Positions 31,968-42,207 are shown, counted from the first letter of the stretch. The stretch is DNA of 64,000 nt from UBA7692 sp964650845 (GCA_964650845.1 CAZYXR010000006.1:5830-69829), one strand, 5' to 3'. Notes: generated by a model not told the origin, from the sequence alone. A program made the numbers and translations.

Positions 31968-33646
31968 CTGTTTGCTTTTATAAATTCAAAATATTGTTTG
32001 TGAATAGCTGCACTCATTTCTCCATCTGTTTTCACTTCCAGAATTTGCGCTTTCGAACTGTTGTCGAAAAAACTTGGAAGTGTTAGTTTCAATTCTTCGA
32101 GCGAGGTGCAAATGTAATAGGGCAATTCATACATGGAAGCAAGATGTTTTGCGGTAAGCTGATGAGGGGTTTCNNNNNNNNNNAAAAAAGTTTCAAAATT
32201 CTTTACCGTACTTGCTCCCTCCACCATTCTGAAAATATTTCCTCCACCGTTATTTATTACAATGATGCGCAGCATTGGAGAAAGGTAATTGTTCCAAAGC
32301 GCATTGCTATCGTAGAAAAAGCTAATGTCGCCAACAATGCAAACTGTAAGTTTGTTATTTACTGCAGCAGCACCGGCTGCGGTGCTTACACAGCCATCAA
32401 TACCACTTGTACCCCTATTGCAATTTACTTGCGTTGTTATAGGCAATGAAAAATACTGCGCATAACGCACAGGTGTGGAATTGCCCAACTGTAAATTGAC
32501 ATTATCGGGCAGAAGCGCAAATACTTCGGCATACACTTTGAAATCGCTGAAAGGAATTGCTGTTGCAAACTTTTCGGTTACTTGTAGCGAAGATTGTTTT
32601 AATACTTCCCATCGCTTTTTAAAAGTTTTATCGGCAGTAATTGCTTCGGGCATTTTGTTTAAAAAATCTACCAACTTAAATGGCACAGCCATAGTGAGCG
32701 CATCAAAACTGTCGCCCTCGCCCCAAGTGGGTGAGAGATGCCAATGAAAAGCAGGCTTATGTTTTTTGAAAAATGCTTTAAGTCTTTTGGAAATTGTAAG
32801 TTTTCCAACCGTCACCACAATACCTGGTGCATAAAGTTTGCTATCTTCTTCTGCCAAGGCAAATGCTGCTTCGGCATTGCATTGCGAAACCCCACAAAGA
32901 TTCAAACTGGCAGTTTGCTCACCAATAAATACAACATTCTGTTGTTGATTTATTTTTCGAATAACAGAACTTGTTTCTGCATCTATTAAATGCGTGCCTA
33001 TGATTACTAAAATTCGTGTGTTTCCTTTCCACTCTGCCGCCACAGGTTTAAGCAGTTCTTCCAACACTTCATTCGACCTTTCTTCGTTACTCACCTCGTA
33101 ATAACCAATTTCTTCGGCAGCAATTTCATACAATGGCTCGGGGATATGTACATTCCAATGAATTGGCTTGCACATATCTTCTAAATTTTGAAAAGTTCCA
33201 TTCAAAACATTTATCAATAACTGCTTTTCGATGGTGGTAAATACAGAAGAAACATCAATGCTTTGATAAACATAATTAGCAAAAATTTCACTTTGCAAAA
33301 TGGCTTGATTCTCGCCTTTTTCATGAGCAAACTCAGGGCGATCGGCAGTAACAACAATCAATGGAACGTGTTGGTAATACGCTTCACAAATTGCTGGTGC
33401 AAGATTTAAAACAGCAGTGCCTGAAGTACACACCAATACTACCGGTTGCTGCAACTGCTGCGCAATACCCAGAGCAAAATATCCGGCAACTCGTTCATCG
33501 GCAATAACATACTTTTTTATTGCATTATACTCCTGAAAAGCTATTACAAACGGAGCAGAGCGTGAGCCTGGAGAAAATACCACATGGCGAATACCTTTGC
33601 GGTGAACAAAGTCGGCAATAAGTTGAACATGGAGATGCGAGGTCAA
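31964..33646 (-). CDS. menD: SEPHCHC synthase MenD (contains assembly gap)
   Basis: 560 residues as assembled. A thiamine-diphosphate enzyme that joins isochorismate and 2-oxoglutarate in menaquinone biosynthesis. The N-terminal domain has FSPGSRSAPF and the ThDP glutamate region with CTSGTAVLNLAPAICEAYYQ. The C-terminal ThDP/Mg domain has NRGTSGIDGCVSTAAGAAA and GDISFFYD...NNYLSPMLRIIVINNGGGNIFRM. Ten N at 32174-32183 fall just before ETPHQLTAKH, so a few residues are uncertain there. menB overlaps it downstream. Confidence 0.95.
   Translation of the reverse strand: MTSHLHVQLIADFVHRKGIRHVVFSPGSRSAPFVIAFQEYNAIKKYVIADERVAGYFALGIAQQLQQPVVLVCTSGTAVLNLAPAICEAYYQHVPLIVVTADRPEFAHEKGENQAILQSEIFANYVYQSIDVSSVFTTIEKQLLINVLNGTFQNLEDMCKPIHWNVHIPEPLYEIAAEEIGYYEVSNEERSNEVLEELLKPVAAEWKGNTRILVIIGTHLIDAETSSVIRKINQQQNVVFIGEQTASLNLCGVSQCNAEAAFALAEEDSKLYAPGIVVTVGKLTISKRLKAFFKKHKPAFHWHLSPTWGEGDSFDALTMAVPFKLVDFLNKMPEAITADKTFKKRWEVLKQSSLQVTEKFATAIPFSDFKVYAEVFALLPDNVNLQLGNSTPVRYAQYFSLPITTQVNCNRGTSGIDGCVSTAAGAAAVNNKLTVCIVGDISFFYDSNALWNNYLSPMLRIIVINNGGGNIFRMVEGASTVKNFETFXXXXETPHQLTAKHLASMYELPYYICTSLEELKLTLPSFFDNSSKAQILEVKTDGEMSAAIHKQYFEFIKANR
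32174..32183. other. Assembly gap in menD
   Basis: Ten N. The frame continues across it and the flanking residues (FETF before, ETPHQL after) fit MenD, so little coding sequence may be missing. Confidence 0.9.
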
Positions 33647-33734
33647 TTAAACAAAAGTTAGTTGTTACTCAATAAACAGATAGCTTTAAACAATGACAAT
33701 ACTATGCAAGTTTTTCGTTTGCTGCTAAGTCAAA

Positions 33735-34829
33735 TTAAACACTACCGCTTTGCGCTACTTTTATTATCTCTTGTGCAGCCCTTGCAGATGCACCCGCGCC
33801 ACCAAGGTGCGCTTTCATCCAAGCATAATCGGCTAATATTTGCGAGCGAACGCGAGGTTCTAAAAGCTGTTCTACCTCCGCAACTATTGCACTTTGCGAT
33901 GCCTGATGTTGAATCAATTCTGTTACAACTTTTTTGCCACACACAATATTCACCATTGCTATAAATGGAACCTTCACCAGCATTCGACCAATAAAAAAAG
34001 AAAGCGCACTTCCTTTGTAACACACTACCTGCGGCACATTAAACAAAGCTGTTTCCATAGTGGCAGTACCTGATGTTACAATTGCGGCATGTGCAATCTT
34101 TAACAACTTGTATGTTTCATCGAGCCACAACTCGCAAGCAGAATTTTGAATAAACTGTTCGTAGTAGGCTTTGCCATGAATGCTCATTCCGGCAATCACA
34201 AATTTCTTTTCAGGAAATTGTTTTGCCACAGAAACATACAGGGGCAACATCTTTTCAATTTCTTGTTTGCGACTGCCCGGCAAAAGCGCAATCACATTGC
34301 GCTCATTACTTTCCGTATCATTCGTTTCTATAACATCTAAAAGTGGATGCCCCACAAATGTTGCAGCTACATTCCACTTTTTGTAAAAGTCAACCTCAAA
34401 GGGAAAAATCACCAACAAGCGATCAACATATCGTTTAATCTTTTTCACTCTGCCTTCCTTCCACGCCCACACCTGTGGCGAGATGTACCATACAACCTTA
34501 AAGCCATGTTGTTTTAAAAACTTAAGCAAGCGAAAATTAAAACCAGGGTAATCAATCAACACTACAACATCGGGTTGAAACAATACAATATCATGCTTGC
34601 AAAAATTGATGTTGCGCAAAATTTGAGGTAAGTTTTTCAATACCTCCCAAAAACCCATAAATGCCAAATCTTTGATATGCTTTACCACTTCGGCACCCGC
34701 TGCTTGCATATTATCGCCACCCCAACAACGCACCGTTGCATGGTTGTCGCATTGCATAATGGCACGAATTAAATTGCCGCCATGCAAATCGCCCGAAGCC
34801 TCACCCGCAATTATGTAATACTTACTCAA
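33735..34829 (-). CDS. lpxB: Lipid-A-disaccharide synthase
   Basis: 364 residues from a TTG at 34829 giving MSKYYIIAGEASGDLHGG, the normal LpxB N-terminus; a second TTG 18 bases earlier would add six residues, and no ATG is available. LpxB joins lipid X and UDP-2,3-diacylglucosamine in lipid A synthesis at the inner membrane. Motifs: GEASGDLHG (about 9-17), VLIDYPGFNFRL (about 88), WYISPQVWAWKEGRV (about 112-126), LLPGSRKQEIEKMLP (about 187), SGTATMETAL (about 260). The ending IIKVAQSGSV is within normal length. Confidence 0.94.
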   Translation of the reverse strand: MSKYYIIAGEASGDLHGGNLIRAIMQCDNHATVRCWGGDNMQAAGAEVVKHIKDLAFMGFWEVLKNLPQILRNINFCKHDIVLFQPDVVVLIDYPGFNFRLLKFLKQHGFKVVWYISPQVWAWKEGRVKKIKRYVDRLLVIFPFEVDFYKKWNVAATFVGHPLLDVIETNDTESNERNVIALLPGSRKQEIEKMLPLYVSVAKQFPEKKFVIAGMSIHGKAYYEQFIQNSACELWLDETYKLLKIAHAAIVTSGTATMETALFNVPQVVCYKGSALSFFIGRMLVKVPFIAMVNIVCGKKVVTELIQHQASQSAIVAEVEQLLEPRVRSQILADYAWMKAHLGGAGASARAAQEIIKVAQSGSV

Positions 34830-34909
34830 AGTGTAATTGTGAAACAAGAATAGATAATATTTTGAATGATACTTTTTTGAAGATATTCGCCACTCGAAAA
34901 ACCTTTTTC

Positions 34910-36076
34910 ATGCAAAAGAAAATCATGCTGCTGGGCAGCGGAGAACTGGGCAAAGAATTTGTAATTGCAGCTAAGCGAATAGGGCAATATGTAATTGCTG
35001 TAGATTCCTATAACAATGCTCCGGCACAGCAAATGGCCGATGCCCGCGAAGTGTTAAACATGCTGAATGGTGATGAGCTAAATGCCATTGTTGCAAAACA
35101 CAAACCCGATATTATAGTACCTGAAATTGAAGCCATTCGAACAGAAACATTTTATGGTTTTGAACAACAAGGCATTCAAATTGTTCCAAGTGCCCGCGCA
35201 GCAAATTTTACCATGAACCGAAAGGCAATACGCGATTTGGCAGCAAAAGAACTTGGCTTGCGCACTGCCGATTATCGCTACGCAACTACCTTAGATGAAC
35301 TAAAAGTTGCTGTAAAAGAAATAGGAATACCTTGTGTAGTAAAACCTTTAATGAGTTCATCGGGCAAAGGCCAAAGCACTATTAAAAGTGAAGCCGATAT
35401 TGAAAAAGCTTGGAGCTATTCGCAAAGCGGCAAACGTGGTGATATTGACGAAGTAATTGTAGAAGCATTTGTAAATTTCCATACCGAAATTACATTGCTT
35501 ACTGTAACGCAAAAAAATGGCGAAACATTGTTTTGCCCGCCAATAGGTCACAGGCAAGAGCGAGGCGATTATCAAGAAAGCTGGCAACCTGCCAATGCAT
35601 CATCTGCTCATTTACACGAAGCCCAAAACATTGCGGCAAAAGTTACAAAAGCCTTGACAGGCGCTGGCTTGTGGGGTGTAGAATTTTTCTTGGCAGATGA
35701 CGGTGTTTACTTCAGCGAACTCTCGCCCCGGCCGCATGATACTGGAATGGTAACACTTGCCGGCACACAAAACTTAAACGAATTTGAACTGCACCTACGC
35801 GCAGTATTAGGCTTACCAATTCCCGAAATTCTGTTAGAAAAAAATGGCGCAAGTGCTGTGATACTTGCAACACAAGAAGGCAACAATCCTACATTTACAG
35901 GAATAGAAAATGTATTGAAAGAAAAACAAACAGAGGTGCGCATTTTTGGTAAACCAACTACCAGACCATACCGCAGAATGGCAGTTGTGCTAACACACGA
36001 TTCTTTACAAAGCAATGTTGATGATGTAAAAGAAAAAGCAATGAGGTTGGCAAAAACGATTCAAATTCACAGTTAA
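34910..36076 (+). CDS. purT: Formate-dependent phosphoribosylglycinamide formyltransferase 2
   Basis: 388 residues from the ATG at 34910; the open frame to 34862 adds an unsupported extension. PurT uses formate and ATP to formylate GAR in purine synthesis, a folate-independent alternative to PurN. The N-terminal domain has MLLGSGELGKEFVIAAKRIG and the formate/GAR-contact segment VPEIEAIRTE. The ATP-grasp domain shows CVVKPLMSSSGKGQST and the metal-binding LSPRPHDTGMVTLA. Full length for the family. It is transcribed divergently from lpxB with a gap of about 80 bases. Confidence 0.96.
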   Translation: MQKKIMLLGSGELGKEFVIAAKRIGQYVIAVDSYNNAPAQQMADAREVLNMLNGDELNAIVAKHKPDIIVPEIEAIRTETFYGFEQQGIQIVPSARAANFTMNRKAIRDLAAKELGLRTADYRYATTLDELKVAVKEIGIPCVVKPLMSSSGKGQSTIKSEADIEKAWSYSQSGKRGDIDEVIVEAFVNFHTEITLLTVTQKNGETLFCPPIGHRQERGDYQESWQPANASSAHLHEAQNIAAKVTKALTGAGLWGVEFFLADDGVYFSELSPRPHDTGMVTLAGTQNLNEFELHLRAVLGLPIPEILLEKNGASAVILATQEGNNPTFTGIENVLKEKQTEVRIFGKPTTRPYRRMAVVLTHDSLQSNVDDVKEKAMRLAKTIQIHS

Positions 36077-36199
36077 CTACTTGTAATTACGCGTCTTTTG
36101 TTGGGCAAAAGCCAAACGCTTCTTGCAAACCTAAACTCAGCTAAGGTGAGACAATTTCAATAATTAAAACCACTTCAATAAACAGCCCGGTGTATTGAT

Positions 36200-36421
36200 T
36201 TACTTTTCCAAACTTTCTAAGTACAATTTTTCTACTTGGGTGCGTGCCCACGCAGTTTTGCGCAAAAAAGTAAGACTCGACTTTACACTCGGTTCATGAG
36301 TAAAACAGCGAATATTGATGCGCAGCCCCATTTTATCCCAGCCATAAACCGCCACAAGATGCCAAAGCATTGCTTCTAAAGTAATACCATGCAAGGGATT
36401 GTTCTTCTGCTCATTTTTCAT
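36200..36421 (-). CDS. VF530 family small protein
   Basis: 73 residues. Matches the VF530 (DUF2132) pattern throughout: NPLHGITLEAMLWHLVAVYGWDKMG, RINIRCFTHEPSVKSSLTFLRKT, then PWAR-like AWARTQVEKLYL. The family is a small single-domain fold described as DNA-binding from its structure; its cellular role is not established. It stands alone on the minus strand between purT and a membrane protein gene. Confidence 0.88.
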   Translation of the reverse strand: MKNEQKNNPLHGITLEAMLWHLVAVYGWDKMGLRINIRCFTHEPSVKSSLTFLRKTAWARTQVEKLYLESLEK

Positions 36422-36528
36422 TAAAACAAACTTAGCTTTTATGTATCAATATCCAATTGCAAACAAATTCACTGCCAAAGCAGAATCGAAATATTCTGTT
36501 TGGCAATTTTTCTCTTTTCTTAGCAGCG

Positions 36529-38556
36529 ATGAATGCAAACTATAAAACTATTGCTGCGGGGATAGTAGCCCTTTTTATCTTGATATTGGCATATAGCAAT
36601 CATTGGAACAACGATTTTCACTTTGACGATTCGCACACCGTTCAAAACAATATTTACATCCAAAGCATTCAAAACATTCCTTTGTTTTTTAAAGATTGTA
36701 AAACTTTCAGCTCTATTCCTTCGCATGGTTCCTACCGCCCTTTGGTGAGTACCACACTTGCAGTTGATTACTGGCTGGGACTTACTTTTAGTCAAAATGG
36801 TTACACACCTTTTTGGTTTCATCTTTCTACCTTTTTGTTTTTCGTAGCTCAAGGTATTTTGATGTTTTTCTTTTTCAAAAAAATATTAGACACTGCATCA
36901 AACTCAACTCCTAATGCTTTTATCGCACTGTTTGCTACAGCATGGTATTTATTGAATCCGGTAAGTGCCGAAACCATCAATTATATAATTTCGCGTTCCG
37001 ATTCGCTTTCCACTTTTTTTGTAGTACTTGGCTTTGTGATATATCAATATTCAAACACTTCTAAAAAGTATTTGCTGTATCTGATACCAATAGTTATTGG
37101 CGCCACTGCTAAGCCTACTGTTATCATGTTTGCCCCCATGCTGCTGGTGTATCACATTCTTTTTGAGCAACAAATCAGCCTTTTCGACTTTGCAAAATGG
37201 AGAATAGCAGACCTTACAAAATTGGCATTACCATCTTTTTTATTAGCAATTGGGCTTTACTTCTTTATCAAAAAAATGGAAGAAGGAATGTTTGAGCCGG
37301 GCGGCAGTTCACTACTCAATTATGTAATTACTCAGCCATACGTTTATCTTCATTATGTATCCATGTTTTTGCTGCCGCTGCAGCTTAGTGCCGATACCGA
37401 CTGGGGAACTTTTAAAACCGTAACCGACTTTCGCGCATTGATTGGTTTTGTGTTTCTGGCAAGTTTAATTTTTACAATCTTTTACACATCAAAAACAAAA
37501 AAATATCGTCCTATTGCCTTCGGCATCAGTTGGTTTTTATTGGCATTGATACCTACTACATTGGTACCCTTGGCAGAAGTAATGAACGACCATCGCCAGT
37601 TTTTTCCGCATGTAGGCACAGCAATTGCTCTTACTTGGGCTTTGTACATTTTGTTTGAAAAAATATGGTTGAAAATTCCTGTTGCAGCTATCGCTGCCTT
37701 CGCACTCATCTTTTTAAGCAGCTATGCCTACGGAACATTTCAGCGCAATAAAGTTTGGCTTACCGAAGAAACACTATGGAAAGATGTAACCGAAAAAAGC
37801 CCATTGAATGGTCGCGGATTGATGAACTATGGATTGGCATTGATGGCGCGTGGCGATTATGTTGGAGCCGAAAAGTATTTCAGTCGTGGTTTAGAATTGT
37901 GGCCATATTATTCATACTTGTATATCAATATGGCAATAGTAAAAGAGGCTATGGGAAAAACTGATGAAGCTGGAGCGTTTTATGCCAAAGGTTTAGAGTA
38001 TGGCAAAAGCTATCCCAACAACTATTTTTATTACGGAAAATATTTGTACAAACAAGGAAAAAAAGAAGATGCAATTGCCTATTTAAAAAAGTGTTTAGAG
38101 ATGAGTGATGCACAGGTTGAAGCGCGATATTTGCTAATGGATGCACTGTATGAAACCAAAAGACTGGAAGAGCTAAAACAAATTTGTGAACAAACTTTGC
38201 AAGTGCTGCCAAACGATACCAAAGCAAAAGAATATTTAAGTGTTACAGCAACAGGAAAATCGAAATTGGAAGCGATGGAAGAAACGCTAAAAGCGCAACC
38301 CACAGCCGAAGGTTATCTGGATTTAAGCCTTAATTACTACGAAGCAAAAGACTTTGAAAAATGTATTGTTGCAGCCAAAGCAGCATTGAAAATAAAACCA
38401 AATTATGCCGAAGCATGGAACAATATCTGCTCGGCATATAATTCTCTAAATCGCTTTGCCGAAGGGGCAGCAGCCTGCGAGCAAGCTCTGCAACTAAGGC
38501 CTGAATACACACTTGCTAAAAACAATTTAGCTTGGGCTAAAAGAAACTTAAAATAA
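36529..38556 (+). CDS. Membrane glycosyltransferase-like protein with C-terminal TPR repeats
   Basis: 675 residues from the ATG at 36529. The N-terminal two thirds (about 1-425) form around 11 transmembrane helices with a periplasmic first loop containing NNDFHFDDSHTV and a conserved-looking SHGSYRPLVSTT, the features of GT-C-type O-mannosyltransferase relatives such as the TMTC/DUF1736 group. The last 230 residues carry about six tetratricopeptide repeats (for example SPLNGRGLMNYGLALMARGD and NYAEAWNNICSAYNSL). A role in protein or surface glycosylation is inferred; the acceptor is unknown. O-glycosylation of secreted proteins is common in Bacteroidota. Confidence 0.8.
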   Translation: MNANYKTIAAGIVALFILILAYSNHWNNDFHFDDSHTVQNNIYIQSIQNIPLFFKDCKTFSSIPSHGSYRPLVSTTLAVDYWLGLTFSQNGYTPFWFHLSTFLFFVAQGILMFFFFKKILDTASNSTPNAFIALFATAWYLLNPVSAETINYIISRSDSLSTFFVVLGFVIYQYSNTSKKYLLYLIPIVIGATAKPTVIMFAPMLLVYHILFEQQISLFDFAKWRIADLTKLALPSFLLAIGLYFFIKKMEEGMFEPGGSSLLNYVITQPYVYLHYVSMFLLPLQLSADTDWGTFKTVTDFRALIGFVFLASLIFTIFYTSKTKKYRPIAFGISWFLLALIPTTLVPLAEVMNDHRQFFPHVGTAIALTWALYILFEKIWLKIPVAAIAAFALIFLSSYAYGTFQRNKVWLTEETLWKDVTEKSPLNGRGLMNYGLALMARGDYVGAEKYFSRGLELWPYYSYLYINMAIVKEAMGKTDEAGAFYAKGLEYGKSYPNNYFYYGKYLYKQGKKEDAIAYLKKCLEMSDAQVEARYLLMDALYETKRLEELKQICEQTLQVLPNDTKAKEYLSVTATGKSKLEAMEETLKAQPTAEGYLDLSLNYYEAKDFEKCIVAAKAALKIKPNYAEAWNNICSAYNSLNRFAEGAAACEQALQLRPEYTLAKNNLAWAKRNLK

Positions 38557-38559
38557 ACC

Positions 38560-40206
38560 TTAGGCTTCTACCGCTTTAGCTTCCATACGCATTAGCGCAT
38601 CATGCTGTTTTTTTTTCATTGCGGCATTTATCAATCCTACAAATACTGGATGTGGGTTTTCTACCGTACTTTTTAATTCGGGATGAAACTGCACACCAAC
38701 AAAAAATGGATGTGATGGAATTTCCACAATTTCCACAAGATTGGTATCGGGATTTCTTCCGGTAGCGAGCATACCTGCATTTTCAAACTCGGTAAGATAC
38801 TTGTTATTAAACTCGTAGCGGTGGCGGTGGCGTTCAGAAATTTCTGTGGAGCTGTATAATGATGCGGCAAGCGAGTTGCTTTGCAATAAACATTTATACG
38901 CACCCAAGCGCATGGTGCCACCTTTATCAGTAACATTTTTCTGTTCTTCCATCATGGCGATTACAGGGTAATTGCTGCGCTCATTCATTTCTGTTGAATG
39001 CGCATCGGCATAACCCAATACATTGCGGGCAAACTCAATTACGGCACACTGCATTCCTAAGCAAATACCAAAGAATGGAATGTTGTTTTCGCGCACATAT
39101 TTTATGGCAGCAATTTTTCCTTCTATGCCACGGTTGCCAAATCCAGGGGCAACCAACACCCCATCTAAATGCCCCAACAATGCGTGAGCATTAGCTTCAT
39201 CAATATCTTCGGAGTGAACGCATTCTACACGCACAGTACACTCATTTGCAACTCCGGCATGAATGAACGACTCGTGGATTGACTTGTAAGCATCTTGTAA
39301 TTCAATGTATTTGCCAACCAAGCCTATTTTCACTTCGTGTTTTGGATGTTTTAACTTGTAAACAAACTCTTTCCAATTGGTAAGATTGCTTTCATTATCG
39401 GTAGATAACTTCAATTTGTTTAGCACCGTTACATCCAAGCCTTCTTTTTGAAACTCTAATGGAACATCATAAATAGTTTCAACATCCATTGCTTGTATCA
39501 CAGCACCACGGCTAACGTTGCAGAACAATGCTAACTTCTTTTTCAAATCATCCGTCATATCTACTTCGGTTCTGCAAACCAAAATATCGGGTTGTAAACC
39601 AAAGCCCTGCAATTGTTTTACACTGTGTTGCGTAGGTTTTGTCTTCAACTCTTTAGCAGCTTTCAGATACGGCAACAAAGTAAGATGACAAATCAAAGTA
39701 TCTTCTTCGGCAAGTTCCCATTGCAATTGGCGCACACTTTCAATATAAGGTTGCGCTTCGATGTCGCCCACGGTACCACCAATTTCAGTAATTACAATAT
39801 CAAATTCTCCGCTTTGCCCAAGCAGCAACATTCTGCGCTTTATTTCATCGGTTATATGCGGTATTACTTGCACTGTTTTTCCAAGATAAGCTCCTTGCCT
39901 TTCTTTGGTGATAACAGTAAGATAAATTCTACCGGTAGTTACGTTGTTGGCTTGCGAAGTTGGCACGTTCAAAAAACGCTCGTAATGCCCTAAATCCAAA
40001 TCAGTTTCGGCTCCATCTTCTGTAACATAACATTCGCCATGTTCATAAGGATTCAAAGTGCCCGGGTCCACATTAATATATGGATCAAACTTTTGAATGG
40101 TAACTCTATACCCGCGACCTTGCAAAAGCTTTGCAAGCGAAGCAGCAAAAATACCCTTACCCAGCGATGAAGTAACTCCACCGGTTACGAAAATATACTT
40201 AGCCAT
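38560..40206 (-). CDS. pyrG: CTP synthase
   Basis: 548 residues. Aminates UTP to CTP using glutamine. The synthetase domain starts KYIFVTGGVTSSLGKGI with the P loop and contains GGTVGDIEAQPYIES; the C-terminal glutamine amidotransferase domain has GICLGMQCAVIEF (nucleophile Cys about residue 389) and the FHPE catalytic His-Glu (about 520). A near-consensus -7 element TACTTTTG lies at 40237-40230 on the minus strand. It converges on the TPR membrane protein gene, whose stop is three bases away. Confidence 0.97.
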   Translation of the reverse strand: MAKYIFVTGGVTSSLGKGIFAASLAKLLQGRGYRVTIQKFDPYINVDPGTLNPYEHGECYVTEDGAETDLDLGHYERFLNVPTSQANNVTTGRIYLTVITKERQGAYLGKTVQVIPHITDEIKRRMLLLGQSGEFDIVITEIGGTVGDIEAQPYIESVRQLQWELAEEDTLICHLTLLPYLKAAKELKTKPTQHSVKQLQGFGLQPDILVCRTEVDMTDDLKKKLALFCNVSRGAVIQAMDVETIYDVPLEFQKEGLDVTVLNKLKLSTDNESNLTNWKEFVYKLKHPKHEVKIGLVGKYIELQDAYKSIHESFIHAGVANECTVRVECVHSEDIDEANAHALLGHLDGVLVAPGFGNRGIEGKIAAIKYVRENNIPFFGICLGMQCAVIEFARNVLGYADAHSTEMNERSNYPVIAMMEEQKNVTDKGGTMRLGAYKCLLQSNSLAASLYSSTEISERHRHRYEFNNKYLTEFENAGMLATGRNPDTNLVEIVEIPSHPFFVGVQFHPELKSTVENPHPVFVGLINAAMKKKQHDALMRMEAKAVEA

Positions 40207-40316
40207 GTTTTATTTGGAAATCTTGCCCGCAAAAGTAGCATAAGCATTCCTAACATTCGCCTGATATTGTGCTAAAATCAACAGAATGTTTTTCTTATAT
40301 TTACCACCCCTTCCAA

Positions 40317-41915
40317 ATGAAGCATTTACTTTTTCTTGTAGCTTTTAGTTTTTCGGGTTTTGTACAAAGTGTTTATGCACAAGAATTTGAGTGGGCTACG
40401 GGCGTTGGCGCTCTCGGCAGCGATGTTGCCACATCGGTTACGCATGACGAGCAAGGTAATGTTTACATTACAGGCAATGTGGCAGGAGGTGCAACATTTG
40501 GAAGCACCTATGTTGGCGGCACTGCATTTGAAGTTTTTTTGGCAAAATATTCTGCCACGGGTGTGCTGCAATGGGCAAAACCCTATGGCGGGCTTGCCAA
40601 CGAAAAGGCGCAATCCATAGCTTATCACAACAGCGCACTTTATTTATGTGGTTATTTTGAAGACACAGCAACCTTTGGCAACACAAAGCTTACTTCAACT
40701 GGCAGCTATGACATTTTTATCATAAAAACTGATTTAGATGGCAACGTAATTTGGGCCAAACAAGCTGGCGGAGCAAATACTGATATTGCTTATGGCATTG
40801 CGGTGGACAATGCGGGAAACAGCTATGTATGCGGCACTTATAAAACAGCCATGAATATTGGAAGCAATACAATTTCCACCACCAATAATTTCATAGAAAG
40901 TTTTGTATTCAGTTTAGATGAAAACGGCAATTACAGATGGGCAAAAAGTACCATTGGCAACTCTAACAACACTGCAACAGGGGTTGCTTTCGACAAGAAT
41001 AATGGCATAGCGGTATGCGGGTATTTTGAAAATAGACTTCGGCTTGATAGTGTTCAACTAAATACTTCTACCCCAAGCTACGATGCATACATTGCAAACT
41101 TCGATAATAATGGAAATTTGAATTGGGCAAAAAGAGCAGGAAGCAGCTCCGAAGACCAAGCTACCGCTGTTACCTGCGATGCGCAAGGCAATACATACAT
41201 GGTTGGCTATTATGGAGCAGAAGCAACTTTTGGCTCAAACACTTTAACTTTTAATGGATGGAACGATTTGTTTTTAGTAAAGTATGACAATACAGGCAAT
41301 GTGTTGTGGGCGCGAGGTGCAGGAGGCGGCAAACTTGATGTTGCAAATGCTGTTGCATTAGATGAAGATGAGAATGTTTATGTAGCGGGCATGTTTGAAA
41401 ATTATGCCACCTTTAGTGGCAATGCCGTTACCGATAGCGACAGGGGAATTTTCCTTGCTGCATACGATGCCGATGGAAATTTCAGATTTGTGCAATCGGC
41501 TGGTGGTGTGCAAACAGATGCTGCCTTAGCAGTTACTGTACACAACAAAAAGGCATACCTTGCAGGATATTATTTATTCACCTGCTACTTTGGAAACATT
41601 GGTGTGCCAATGGCCGATAATAATGATTTGTTTCTTGCAGCCTATAATATTCCCGAAGTGCTTGCAACGCACGAGCTTACCGATAAGTTGGTTAGTGTTT
41701 TTCCAAACCCAGCAATGAATACATTGCACATTCAATCGCAACAAGTTTTCTCAAGTGTTGTATTGCATGACGCATTGGGAAAAGAAGTTATCAATACAGC
41801 AATTGACAATCTTCGATTTGCCAATATTGACATAAGCAATTTACCAGCTGGCATTTACTTTGCGCATTTGCAGCATGGCAATGTCACGGTTAAAAAGAAA
41901 ATCGTAAAACTTTAA
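40317..41915 (+). CDS. SBBP-repeat secreted protein with T9SS type A sorting domain
   Basis: 532 residues from the ATG at 40317, giving the signal peptide MKHLLFLVAFSFSGFVQSV. About eight repeats of 50 residues follow the SBBP pattern DxxGNxYxxGxxxxxATFGxxxLxxxGxxDxFLxKYDxxGNxxWAK, probably a seven- or eight-bladed beta-propeller. The last 75 residues (VFPNPAMNTLHIQS ... VTVKKKIVKL) are a Por-type T9SS sorting domain. Surface or released protein of unknown ligand. Confidence 0.88.
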   Translation: MKHLLFLVAFSFSGFVQSVYAQEFEWATGVGALGSDVATSVTHDEQGNVYITGNVAGGATFGSTYVGGTAFEVFLAKYSATGVLQWAKPYGGLANEKAQSIAYHNSALYLCGYFEDTATFGNTKLTSTGSYDIFIIKTDLDGNVIWAKQAGGANTDIAYGIAVDNAGNSYVCGTYKTAMNIGSNTISTTNNFIESFVFSLDENGNYRWAKSTIGNSNNTATGVAFDKNNGIAVCGYFENRLRLDSVQLNTSTPSYDAYIANFDNNGNLNWAKRAGSSSEDQATAVTCDAQGNTYMVGYYGAEATFGSNTLTFNGWNDLFLVKYDNTGNVLWARGAGGGKLDVANAVALDEDENVYVAGMFENYATFSGNAVTDSDRGIFLAAYDADGNFRFVQSAGGVQTDAALAVTVHNKKAYLAGYYLFTCYFGNIGVPMADNNDLFLAAYNIPEVLATHELTDKLVSVFPNPAMNTLHIQSQQVFSSVVLHDALGKEVINTAIDNLRFANIDISNLPAGIYFAHLQHGNVTVKKKIVKL

Positions 41916-41922
41916 CTGTCCT

Positions 41923-42207
41923 TTACTGCAAGGCCAAGTAAACGATTACCGGCACTGCTAACACAGATATGCCCACTATTTGTGCAACACGATAAGGCAA
42001 ATCGTTCTTTCTTATCGTTACGATACTCCAAATCATCAGTATCAAAAAATATAATGCAACGAACATAAAATTGCGCGTTTCCACATCGGGACCAAACCCA
42101 TGATTTTCTCTGCTTGCACCCAAATAAGCTATTTGAAAAAGTGTGCGGAGAACAGCACCAAAAATCAGTAATGCCAATATTTTTATGTAAATATTTATTG
42201 CTTGCAT
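41923..42207 (-). CDS. Small integral membrane protein, unknown
   Basis: 94 residues with three hydrophobic helices (about 5-25, 48-62, 75-93) separated by polar loops (GASRENHGFGPDVETRN and TIRKNDLPYR). No family recognised. It ends eight bases from the stop of the convergent SBBP-repeat gene. A competing frame on the same strand (41912-42214) has no hydrophobic pattern and is rejected. Confidence 0.65.
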   Translation of the reverse strand: MQAINIYIKILALLIFGAVLRTLFQIAYLGASRENHGFGPDVETRNFMFVALYFLILMIWSIVTIRKNDLPYRVAQIVGISVLAVPVIVYLALQ

